Assembly: GCF_013184495.1 (NCBI RefSeq)
Contig: NZ_JAAOIY010000002.1
Span: forward strand, 186,001-250,000
Direction of reading: 5' to 3'
DNA: 64,000 bases
Origin: Sporosarcina jiandibaonis
GTDB lineage: Bacteria > Bacillota > Bacilli > Bacillales_A > Planococcaceae
The position numbers were made by a program, and so were the translations under genes. The notes below the pieces were generated by a model, which worked only from the letters and a program-made list of their open reading frames with translations, had not been told where the DNA came from and made no database searches. Of the stretch, positions 52,605 to 59,866 are shown in pieces. Position 1 is the first letter of the stretch; every line of letters begins with the position of its first letter.

Positions 52605-54146
52605 ATGGTACAAGCAGTAGAGAATCATGTTTACGCATTTCCAAACACGGACGGAGCGAAAGTGAATTTCAAGGAACGGTACGAAAATTATATCGGTGGG
52701 AAATGGACACCGCCGGTAAACGGTGAGTATTTTGACAATCCGACGCCAGTTACGGGGAAAGTTTTCACAGAAGTAGCCCGTTCAACGGCAGAAGATATTG
52801 AACTTGCTCTCGATGCAGCGCATGCCGCAAAAGATGCTTGGGGAAAAACATCTGTAACGGAGCGCTCGAATATTTTATTGAAAATCGCAGATCGGATGGA
52901 GCAAAACTTGGAGATGTTGGCTGTAGCGGAGTCGTGGGAAAATGGGAAAGCGGTACGCGAAACTTTAAATGCGGATATCCCGCTCGCAATTGACCACTTC
53001 CGTTATTTCGCGGGGGCAATTCGTGCGCAAGAAGGCGGCGTGAGTCAAATTGACGATGACACAGTCGCTTATCATTTCCATGAGCCGATCGGCGTAGTCG
53101 GTCAAATTATTCCGTGGAACTTCCCGATTTTAATGGCGGTTTGGAAGCTCGCCCCAGCATTAGCAGCTGGAAACTGCGTCGTTTTAAAACCGGCTGAACA
53201 AACTCCGGCATCGATTATGGTTCTTGTCGAATTAATCGAAGATCTGCTTCCGGCAGGCGTCGTAAACGTTGTGAATGGTTTCGGATTGGAAGCAGGAAAA
53301 CCACTCGCGTCGAATCCGCGTATCGGGAAAATTGCTTTTACAGGTGAAACAACAACAGGACGGCTCATTATGCAATATGCATCTCAAAATACAATCCCTG
53401 TGTCGCTCGAGCTGGGCGGAAAATCGCCAAATATCTTCTTTGAGGATATTGCTGACGAAGACGACGCGTTTTTCGATAAAGCTGTCGAAGGTTTTGTCAT
53501 GTTCGCGCTCAATCAAGGGGAAGTTTGCACATGTCCATCGCGGGCTTTAATTCACGAATCAATTTACGATAAATTCATGGAGCGCGCGCTTGCACGAGTA
53601 GAAGCCATTAAAGTCGGAAATCCGCTCGATCCAACAGTGATGATGGGCGCACAAGCTTCAACGGAACAGCTGGAGAAAATCTTGTCCTATCTAGACATCG
53701 GTAAACAAGAAGGGGCAGAGTGTTTAGCGGGCGGCGAACGGAATAAGTTCGAAGGAGAGTTGGCGGAAGGCTATTACGTCAAACCGACAGTCTTTAAAGG
53801 CAACAATAAAATGCGGATTTTCCAAGAAGAAATTTTCGGACCTGTCGTTTCTGTGACGACTTTTAAAACGAAAGAAGAAGCACTCGAAATCGCGAATGAC
53901 ACATTATATGGTCTAGGCGCTGCAGTTTGGACGCGAGATGTCAATACGGCCTATCGTTTCGGTCGCGGCATTCAAGCAGGACGCGTTTGGACGAATTGCT
54001 ACCACGTCTACCCGGCTCATGCGGCTTTCGGAGGCTACAAAGCATCCGGTATCGGACGCGAAAACCATCTGGCTATGTTGTCCGGCTACCAGCAGACGAA
54101 AAATATGCTTGTTAGTTACAACGAAAACAAGCAAGGATTCTTTTGA
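52605..54146 (+). CDS. aldehyde dehydrogenase (acetaldehyde dehydrogenase type, AcoD/ExaC-like)
   Basis: 513 residues. Oxidises an aldehyde, probably acetaldehyde, to the acid with NAD. Motifs: [23 protein letters not shown], the NAD site [45 protein letters not shown], Glu in [11 protein letters not shown] and catalytic Cys in [11 protein letters not shown]. The CTCPSR form and the DUF779 gene right after are typical of this subgroup. GGGAGGAATGG before ATG 52605 fixes the start; the frame extends upstream without a ribosome site. Confidence 0.93.
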   Translation: MVQAVENHVYAFPNTDGAKVNFKERYENYIGGKWTPPVNGEYFDNPTPVTGKVFTEVARSTAEDIELALDAAHAAKDAWGKTSVTERSNILLKIADRMEQNLEMLAVAESWENGKAVRETLNADIPLAIDHFRYFAGAIRAQEGGVSQIDDDTVAYHFHEPIGVVGQIIPWNFPILMAVWKLAPALAAGNCVVLKPAEQTPASIMVLVELIEDLLPAGVVNVVNGFGLEAGKPLASNPRIGKIAFTGETTTGRLIMQYASQNTIPVSLELGGKSPNIFFEDIADEDDAFFDKAVEGFVMFALNQGEVCTCPSRALIHESIYDKFMERALARVEAIKVGNPLDPTVMMGAQASTEQLEKILSYLDIGKQEGAECLAGGERNKFEGELAEGYYVKPTVFKGNNKMRIFQEEIFGPVVSVTTFKTKEEALEIANDTLYGLGAAVWTRDVNTAYRFGRGIQAGRVWTNCYHVYPAHAAFGGYKASGIGRENHLAMLSGYQQTKNMLVSYNENKQGFF

Positions 54147-54158
54147 GCGAGCAGGTCG

Positions 54159-54515
54159 ATGACAAAACGTGTGATTGCAACGGACGCGACACTGGAACTC
54201 ATTGAGTTTTTGAAGAAAAAGCACGGCCCGCTCATGTTTCATCAGTCGGGCGGATGTTGCGACGGATCATCGCCGATGTGCTACCCAGATGGCGAATTAA
54301 TAATCGGTGAGCAAGATGTCCTTCTCGGCCACATTGGCGATGCGCCGTTCTATATGCATAAAAACCAGTTCGACTATTGGAAACATACACAACTCATTAT
54401 CGACGTAGTGGAAGGTCGCGGAGGCATGTTTTCACTCGAAGGTGTTGAGGGAAAACGTTTCCTAGTAAGATCGCGCGCCTTTACCAAAGAAGAATATGAG
54501 ACTTTGCAAGTGTAA
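54159..54515 (+). CDS. DUF779 protein, partner of aldehyde dehydrogenase
   Basis: 118 residues. DUF779 family: FHQSGGCCDGSSPMCYPDGELIIGEQDVLLG with a Cys-rich centre, and FYMHKNQFDYWKHTQLIIDVVEGRGGMFSLE. Genes of this family almost always follow AcoD/ExaC-type aldehyde dehydrogenases, as here (12-base gap), so a maturation, protective or accessory role for that enzyme is probable. The three conserved cysteines may bind metal. A terminator follows. Confidence 0.88.
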   Translation: MTKRVIATDATLELIEFLKKKHGPLMFHQSGGCCDGSSPMCYPDGELIIGEQDVLLGHIGDAPFYMHKNQFDYWKHTQLIIDVVEGRGGMFSLEGVEGKRFLVRSRAFTKEEYETLQV

Positions 54516-54520
54516 ATATA

Positions 54521-54555
54521 AAAAGCCTTTTGGAGAAATCCAAAAGGCTTTTTTA
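54521..54555. terminator. bidirectional terminator
   Basis: AAAAGCCTTTTGG (54521-54533) pairs with CCAAAAGGCTTTT (54540-54552), followed by T. Serves DUF779 and probably the convergent DCC gene. Confidence 0.9.
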
Positions 54556-54557
54556 AT

Positions 54558-54950
54558 TTATAAAAATCGTTCTCGAACATCTGGGGATGGCAATGAACAT
54601 GACAGTTCCTTTTTGCCGAACCATTTATAGCGATTTTTAGCGATGTAGTTATAAACGCCGTCACGGATCGGCCGCGGGACGAGTATAAATATGAATAACA
54701 GATGCCATAAACCATCAAGCTTTTTCGCGATTCGAAGGGCGGCATCCGATTTTGTGTAAGCTTTATTGTTTTCAATCAAGATTAGGCTGTCTACGCTTTC
54801 GAGTATGCCGTATTTTTTCGTGAACGCTGCACCTATTTCACTTTGCAATGATGCGAAATGGAAATGTGCGTATGGATCCCGTTTGATGATAAACTGCACG
54901 TTGGCATCACAGAAATTACACTCGCCGTCAAATAAGATAACTCTCTGCAT
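54558..54950 (-). CDS. DCC-family thiol-disulfide oxidoreductase-like protein (YuxK-like)
   Basis: 130 residues, DUF393/DCC family. The N-terminal motif LFDGECNFCDANVQFIIKRDP has the D-x-x-CxxC signature of a glutaredoxin-like fold, followed by FHFASLQSE and SDAALRIAKKL, and the late PRPIRDGVYNYIAKNRYKWFGK. Similar to B. subtilis YuxK. Function unknown. GGGAGGG ribosome site. Confidence 0.85.
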   Translation of the reverse strand: MQRVILFDGECNFCDANVQFIIKRDPYAHFHFASLQSEIGAAFTKKYGILESVDSLILIENNKAYTKSDAALRIAKKLDGLWHLLFIFILVPRPIRDGVYNYIAKNRYKWFGKKELSCSLPSPDVRERFL

Positions 54951-55131
54951 AAAAATCCCTCCCTACTGCATAGTATAACCCTACATCGCGAAAGTATAAT
55001 GAATAAAGCGTAGTAGTTTACTAGTGACAGAAAGTTTAGTGTAACTAAAACAGATGCTTGATTTGATTTAAAACGATTTTTTTCCTGTCACATTTAGTCA
55101 TGGTTATTATGTAAAGGAGGGCTGATCGTTT

Positions 55132-55299
55132 ATGAATCGTTTACCAGTTGATCCGGAAGAAATGGCGCTTAGACATGACGAGGATCATATTGCTTCGTTA
55201 CGGATGGTCAGTGAAGGCGCGCCAATATTTGATTCCAGCGCAAAGGGAGCAAAGGAACACTATTTCCAAGGACAACAACTACCTGAGACTTACCAATAA
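55132..55299 (+). CDS. 55-residue conserved-looking small protein
   Basis: A short gene with an excellent AAAGGAGG ribosome site 11 bases before ATG 55132. The protein starts MNRLPVDPEEMALRHDEDHI and ends HYFQGQQLPETYQ. It is soluble, charged and rich in Asp, Glu and His, with no recognised domain. A terminator-like hairpin follows at 55331. I do not recognise it. Confidence 0.55.
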   Translation: MNRLPVDPEEMALRHDEDHIASLRMVSEGAPIFDSSAKGAKEHYFQGQQLPETYQ

Positions 55300-55330
55300 T
55301 AAAGTTGCCTAATTATACGTGTCATACAAA

Positions 55331-55361
55331 GGGTTTTCCTAATCAGGAAGACTCTTTTTTA
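55331..55361 (+). terminator. terminator after the small gene
   Basis: GGGTTTTCCT pairs, with two G-U pairs, with AGGAAGACTC, followed by TTTTTT. Confidence 0.7.
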
Positions 55362-55515
55362 TTTTGTGTGAAATAGTTGGATTTAATGTTTTTTTGATAA
55401 ATCCGATGGAAAGCTCCCGCATATATTAGAATGGTCAAAGTGCATGAAAGAAGTTTGAAAATTAGGTAGACATTTCCTGCCATTAGATTGATAATTAAAA
55501 AAAGGGGGGTTCCAT

Positions 55516-56127
55516 ATGAATCCGTTATTATCGATTTGGTCTCAGCCAAAGAACACCGTGCAATATATGATGGACAATAAACCGATCAGTTACTTAGTTT
55601 TTCTAGCCATCTTATATTCTTTTGCTACAGGGATTTTAATGTTTGCTGATCTAGGTTTTTTCGAAGGTTTTTCCTTACCAGCTATTCTATTGATTATCAC
55701 GGTAATATCAATCATCCTCAATATAGCGGGTTGGGGATTGGCATCTGTTATTTATACTTGGCTGGGAAAGTTATTAGGTGGAACCGGAACGATTCGGAAC
55801 ATGTGTTATGCTGTTGCGGCCGGGTCAATTCCGATGATTTGGACGATGCCAATTGGGTTTATCGCCGTTATCATCTATGGAGAGAAGTTATTTATGCAGC
55901 CGGTAGATGTTTTCGCCATAACAAATATGTCGACTGGATTTTATTTAATCAACAATTTGATAGCAATGGGTGTTTCGATTTATGGTATTGTCGTACTGTC
56001 AAAAGCAATCGGGCTCGTGCATAATTTTTCAGCAACGCGCGGTTTTGGAGTTGTCATGATAACCCTCGGGACTATCATAGTGGTCACAATTATGGTTATG
56101 TTTTCTATCTTCCTATTCATATTTTAA
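55516..56127 (+). CDS. Yip1-domain membrane protein
   Basis: 203 residues with five or six membrane helices, Yip1/DUF1282-like: an N-terminal WSQPKNTVQYMMDNKP (the short amphipathic stretch before the first helix is typical), then WLGKLLGGTGTIRNMCYAVAAGSIPMIWTMPIGFIAVIIYG. Bacterial members have no firm function. GGGGGG ribosome site. Monocistronic with a terminator. Confidence 0.8.
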   Translation: MNPLLSIWSQPKNTVQYMMDNKPISYLVFLAILYSFATGILMFADLGFFEGFSLPAILLIITVISIILNIAGWGLASVIYTWLGKLLGGTGTIRNMCYAVAAGSIPMIWTMPIGFIAVIIYGEKLFMQPVDVFAITNMSTGFYLINNLIAMGVSIYGIVVLSKAIGLVHNFSATRGFGVVMITLGTIIVVTIMVMFSIFLFIF

Positions 56128-56138
56128 TAAATCCTTAA

Positions 56139-56170
56139 ACGTGCACTGGGAATTTAGTGCACGTTTTTTA
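56139..56170. terminator. terminator between YIP1 and zinc-finger genes
   Basis: AACGTGCACT (56139-56148) pairs with AGTGCACGTT (56156-56165), followed by TTTTT. Confidence 0.88.
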
Positions 56171-56178
56171 TTAGGATA

Positions 56179-56694
56179 CTATTGTTCGCTTTTGCCGAAG
56201 GTTGTCAATGCATAAGTACGATTGCGTTTTTCTCCTTCTGCGTGTAATTCCATGCTTTGTAGTATTCGGGTAGCTGTTTGCCGTTGTGATATGTTAAGAA
56301 ATTCGCGACAATCTCTATTTGTTATTTTACCGCCGAATAAAAGAAACCAATCTCGTATGGCTTGGAAATGGGCATGCGAATCTTTTCGTGAACATGCTGG
56401 ACAACGCCAACCGCCCCTATATTTCGTCATACCTAAAAAACTGCATGAGGGACAGAAGACGCCAGTAAAAACATCATTTTTTTGTAAAGAGTAAGTTACG
56501 CAAAGAGGCTTAGGTATAAATTCTTTATCGCTATGAAGAAGATCATTGATTAATAGGGAAAAGTTTTTTTCGTCCAACAAATGGGGGGTATTTAGCACTG
56601 CATATTTTTCATGCGTTGGATCAATACGTGATAATGCCGCTCTAAGACCTTCAAGTATTATCGGTTCGCGGCGTGCTTTAATAATGAATGACAT
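56179..56694 (-). CDS. NERD-related protein lacking the nuclease core, with C-terminal zinc finger
   Basis: 171 residues. The N-terminus (FIIKARREPIILEGLRAALSRIDPTHEKY) and the C-terminus (FTGVFCPSCSFLGM, RCPACSRKDSHAHFQAIRDWFLLFGGKITNRDCREFLNISQRQTATRIL) match the two ends of Bacillales NERD-domain proteins. The roughly 150-residue nuclease-related domain that normally lies between them is missing, yet the frame is open. What remains is a four-Cys zinc ribbon plus a small helix-turn-helix-like end. AAGGGG precedes the chosen ATG. It may be a deletion derivative that still binds nucleic acid, or decay that happens to be in frame. Confidence 0.6.
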   Translation of the reverse strand: MSFIIKARREPIILEGLRAALSRIDPTHEKYAVLNTPHLLDEKNFSLLINDLLHSDKEFIPKPLCVTYSLQKNDVFTGVFCPSCSFLGMTKYRGGWRCPACSRKDSHAHFQAIRDWFLLFGGKITNRDCREFLNISQRQTATRILQSMELHAEGEKRNRTYALTTFGKSEQ

Positions 56695-56843
56695 CTTCCC
56701 CTTTACATAATTTTCTGAATGTATGATACCATGAATCATCTAATGTGTCTAACAGGAAAATAAAATAGTTTGACTTCTTGAATAAAGTGCACGGCGGATT
56801 ATTGTGTTTTGTTTTTCCTGTATATAGTCGACCCATTTATTAT

Positions 56844-57390
56844 TCTCGTTGCGTGGCGATTTGCTCTCGTTGCTCCAACGTTTCTTCTCGTATCCGCCCC
56901 CGTTTTTTATTCCCGCAACGCGCGGGTCGCCAGTTTTATTCCCGTATCGCGGATGTTTGCTCCCGTAACGGACTATCTTATTCCCGTATCTCGCTAGTTT
57001 ATTCCCGCAACGCGTGGGTCGCCGCTTTTGTTCCCGTATCGCGGCAGTTTGCTCCCGTAACGGACTACTTTATTCCCGTATCTCGCTGGTTTATTCCCGC
57101 AACGCGTGGGTCGCTACTTTTGCTCCCGTATCGCGGCAGTTTACTCCCGTAACGGACTATCTTATTCCCGTATCTCGCTAGTTTATTCCCGCAACGCGTG
57201 GGTCGCCACTTTTGTTCCCGTATCGCGACAGTTTGTTCCCGTATCGCGGCAGTTTGCTCCCGTAACGGACTACTTTATTCCCGTATCTCGCTGGTTTATT
57301 CCCGCAACGCGTGGGTCGCCACTTTTGCTCCCGTACCGGACTATCTTTGTCCCGCAACGCGCGGGTCGCCGATTTTATTCCCGTTCCGCA
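56844..57390 (-). repeat. large 21/29-bp-phased array with 92-bp higher-order period
   Basis: The core TCCCG occurs 21 times between 56911 and 57383, always 21 or 29 bp after the previous one. The order 29+21+21+21 repeats as a 92-bp unit (56911, 57003, 57095, 57187), with one extra 21 before 57300. The 29-bp member always begins TCCCGCAACGCG. Cores of TCTCG type at 56844, 56865 and 56886 precede it. Oriented opposite to the arrays at 43.7 and 61.8 kb. Because 21 is divisible by three, long meaningless reading frames appear in it. Confidence 0.9.
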
Positions 57391-57477
57391 GCCCCCTTCA
57401 TTATTTTCAAAAGCCTATAGTCGCTCGCCCGTCTGTCTTCCTTTTAAAAACATGTACTAGAGGGAGGAGGTGATCGT

Positions 57478-57759
57478 ATGATGCAACATGGAAATTGCCA
57501 TGACAATCAGGTTATGCCGATTGTATGCCCGCCGGAGTATAGATGTCACGATGAATTTATGCCGCGGGAAGTTCCTATTATTCACCCGATTGTCAACGTG
57601 AATAGACATCATTACGTCGATATACCAAGACATTATTATGAAGAAACGACGGTAGATGTAATGGGAGCACCAGTCGTCCCACGTGGTGGTTTTGGACCGG
57701 AGTTCGGAGGTGGCTATGGTCCTGAGTTCGGCAGGAGAGGCCGTTCACGCTGGTTCTAA
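57478..57759 (+). CDS. CotD-like spore coat protein
   Basis: 93 residues, rich in His, Pro, Tyr and Gly. The N-terminal part (MMQHGNCHDNQVMPIVCPPE) with two early Cys and the central PIIHPIVNVNRHHYVDIP match inner spore coat protein CotD of Bacillus, whose repeated His-Pro and VNHHHY motifs are distinctive. The C-terminus is glycine-rich with a repeated GPEFG and an Arg tail, unlike short CotD. AGGAGGTGATC ribosome site. Expected to be made late in the mother cell. Confidence 0.8.
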   Translation: MMQHGNCHDNQVMPIVCPPEYRCHDEFMPREVPIIHPIVNVNRHHYVDIPRHYYEETTVDVMGAPVVPRGGFGPEFGGGYGPEFGRRGRSRWF

Positions 57760-57810
57760 AACCGAATTATGATAGACTAAAGCTACTAAAACTTACTGAG
57801 GGTGAACAAG

Positions 57811-57996
57811 TTGAGAGCTTTAGCGTACACGGTTCCGATAATGATTATCGTTGCTTGGGGTAGCTGGTTCATGTTAAATCGGAGCCATACAGAAGTGCCC
57901 GAAACATCACGCGTCCTCATCACGATTGGCGCTTTAGTTGTGAGCGGGATCATTTCATACTTTCTCTTTCCGAAAGATGAAATTAAAAAGAAATAA
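57811..57996 (+). CDS. small two-helix membrane protein
   Basis: 61 residues, starting at TTG 57811 with GAGGGTG upstream (the GTG at 57802 overlaps that site). Helix 1: AYTVPIMIIVAWGSWFML; helix 2: VLITIGALVVSGIISYFLF, then a basic KDEIKKK end. No recognised family. It has its own terminator and may be transcribed with the coat gene. Confidence 0.6.
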   Translation: MRALAYTVPIMIIVAWGSWFMLNRSHTEVPETSRVLITIGALVVSGIISYFLFPKDEIKKK

Positions 57997-58000
57997 TAAG

Positions 58001-58033
58001 TACCGACGGCCATCGAGCTGTCGGTATTTTTTT
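58001..58033 (+). terminator. terminator before bioY
   Basis: TACCGACGGC pairs with GCTGTCGGTA, followed by seven T. Confidence 0.9.
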
Positions 58034-58050
58034 GTGGGTAAAACTTTTGA

Positions 58051-58101
58051 GTTAACCTAAAGTAAATTCATGTTGACACAAATGTGGTCATCTCTTATTA
58101 T
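58051..58101 (+). promoter_or_regulatory. BirA operator overlapping the bioYB promoter
   Basis: GTTAACC (58051-58057) and GTTGAC (58072-58077) form the dyad of a BirA box (TTAACC...GGTTNAC type). The right half overlaps the -35 element TTGACA (58073-58078), which is 17 bp from TATTAT (58096-58101). Binding of biotinyl-AMP-loaded BirA would block RNA polymerase. Confidence 0.7.
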
Positions 58102-58133
58102 TAAAAATATCAAATAACTTATTGAGGTGACTT

Positions 58134-58730
58134 ATGACAACAGCAACGACAAAAGCAAAAAGTGGAATGAGTGCATTAAGTTTGGTCTATAGCGGGATGT
58201 TTGCGGCACTCATGATGATCGGAGCAAACATTACGGCATTTGCCCCGTTTTTGGCGGTTGGCGGAGTTCCTATCACGCTTCAGACATTTTTCGCGATTCT
58301 TGCAGGTTTAATTCTTGGAAGTCGGTTAGGCGCAATTTCGATGACTGTTTACATGTTTGTAGGGCTTGCAGGAGCACCGGTTTTCGCGAAGTTTAGCGGA
58401 GGAATTGGTTCGATTATTAGCCCGACTTTCGGATTTATTGTTTCATTTATTTTTGTGGCGTACATAGTCGGGAAAATCGTTGAGAAAAATGGTCATTTAA
58501 ACAGTTATATTTTCGCGGCACTCGTTGGTTGTGTGATTAACTACGGATTTGGGACGAACTGGATGTACTTCGCTTATAAACTTTGGGCGGCTGCCCCCGA
58601 TGCATTCACCTACAAAATCGCTTGGTTATGGATGGTACCGCCATTGCCGAAAGATATATTTTTATCTGTTTTGGCAGGTATTTTCGGACACCGCATGTAT
58701 AAAGTGTTAAAAGTGAGGCGTAATTTATGA
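58134..58730 (+). CDS. bioY: BioY, biotin ECF transporter S component
   Basis: 198 residues with about six helices. The BioY family is clear: SLVYSGMFAALMMIGANITAFAPFLAVGGVPITLQTFFAILAGLILGSRLGAISMTVYMFVGLAGAPVFAKFSGG. It captures biotin and works with the shared ECF energising module. Preceded by a BirA-controlled promoter and coupled to bioB by a four-base overlap (ATGA). Confidence 0.93.
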   Translation: MTTATTKAKSGMSALSLVYSGMFAALMMIGANITAFAPFLAVGGVPITLQTFFAILAGLILGSRLGAISMTVYMFVGLAGAPVFAKFSGGIGSIISPTFGFIVSFIFVAYIVGKIVEKNGHLNSYIFAALVGCVINYGFGTNWMYFAYKLWAAAPDAFTYKIAWLWMVPPLPKDIFLSVLAGIFGHRMYKVLKVRRNL

Positions 58731-59728
58731 CGCAATATAATAAATTAGCCGAACGCGTCCTTGCGGGGGAAGTACTATCTGATGATGAAGCACTTTCGAT
58801 ATTAAATAGCACGGATGACGATTTGCTGCTCCTTTTGCATGCATCCTATAAAATTCGAAAACATTATTTTGGCAATAAAGTTAAGCTTAATATGATCATT
58901 AATACAAAGTCAGGACTATGCCCGGAAAACTGTGGGTATTGTGCGCAGTCAATTGTATCCGTAGCGCCGATCGAAAAGTATTCCATGATGAAAAGAGAAG
59001 AGATTATTGCCGGTGCCGAACGCGCGGCGAAACTGAATGCGGGTACATATTGTATCGTTGCGAGCGGGCGTGGGCCTGCTGATCGTGAACTTGACATAGT
59101 CATTGATTCTGTTAAAAAAATTAAATCAAAACATGAACATATGACAGTTTGTGCGTGTCTAGGATTATTAAAAGCAGAGCAAGCAGTGCGATTGAAAGAA
59201 GCGGGCGTCGATCGATACAACCACAACATCAATACATCTGAAGCCCATCATGCAAGTATTACAACATCACATACATACGAAGACCGAGTCAATACGGTTG
59301 ATTTAGTAAAGCAATCGGGCATTTCGCCTTGTTCTGGGGTTATTATCGGTATGCGTGAAACAAAAGAAGATGTTATCGCAATGGCACGCAGTTTACATGC
59401 AATGGATGCAGACTCAATCCCTGTAAATTTTTTACATGCTGTTGACGGCACGCCGCTTGGTGGGGTAGATGAGTTAACCCCGCGCTATTGTTTAAAAGTA
59501 CTTTGTTTGTTCAGGTTCATGAATCCGTCGAAAGAGATTCGAATTTCGGGTGGCCGAGAAGTAAACTTACGCAGCTTGCAACCGTTTGGATTATTTCCAG
59601 CGAATTCAATTTTTATAGGCGATTACTTGACTACTGAAGGTCAAGAAGGAAATCAAGACCGGAAGATGCTTGAGGATTTAGGATTTGAAGTTGATCTTGA
59701 ACCGTTAAAACGAAATGTATCTGTATAA
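58727..59728 (+). CDS. bioB: biotin synthase
   Basis: 333 residues, radical-SAM enzyme that inserts sulfur into dethiobiotin. The SAM cluster motif is CPENCGYC (Cys65, Cys69, Cys72); ASGRGP, RYNHNINTSEAHH and the conserved Cys/Arg positions for the second cluster (VCACLGLL, PCSGVIIGMRET, EIRISGGREVNLRSLQ) are present. Only bioY and bioB are here, with no other bio synthesis genes, implying uptake plus conversion of dethiobiotin. Confidence 0.95.
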   Translation: MTQYNKLAERVLAGEVLSDDEALSILNSTDDDLLLLLHASYKIRKHYFGNKVKLNMIINTKSGLCPENCGYCAQSIVSVAPIEKYSMMKREEIIAGAERAAKLNAGTYCIVASGRGPADRELDIVIDSVKKIKSKHEHMTVCACLGLLKAEQAVRLKEAGVDRYNHNINTSEAHHASITTSHTYEDRVNTVDLVKQSGISPCSGVIIGMRETKEDVIAMARSLHAMDADSIPVNFLHAVDGTPLGGVDELTPRYCLKVLCLFRFMNPSKEIRISGGREVNLRSLQPFGLFPANSIFIGDYLTTEGQEGNQDRKMLEDLGFEVDLEPLKRNVSV

Positions 59729-59733
59729 AGCGA

Positions 59734-59770
59734 AACGGATTTCCCAGAGTTTAGGGAAGTCCGTTTTGTT
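59734..59770 (+). terminator. terminator of bioYB
   Basis: AACGGATTTCCC pairs with GGGAAGTCCGTT, followed by TTG. Confidence 0.8.
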
Positions 59771-59866
59771 ATTGAAGAATTTTTTTGTAGAAGAAATGAA
59801 ACACTTTCGTCTTCCAATCGTATAAAAGAAGTAGTTAAAATTTTTTACGAGAAATGAGTGTATCAT

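Noticed and set aside
56844..57390. Possible CRISPR array
   Set aside because: Repeats are degenerate, steps are 21 or 29 bp, spacers are themselves repeated in order, and no cas genes are near.
56778..57473. Several overlapping reading frames of 60-124 codons with repeated SRN/PVSR peptides
   Set aside because: They arise because the 21-bp repeat period keeps all frames open. There is no ribosome site, and the peptides are mere translations of the array.
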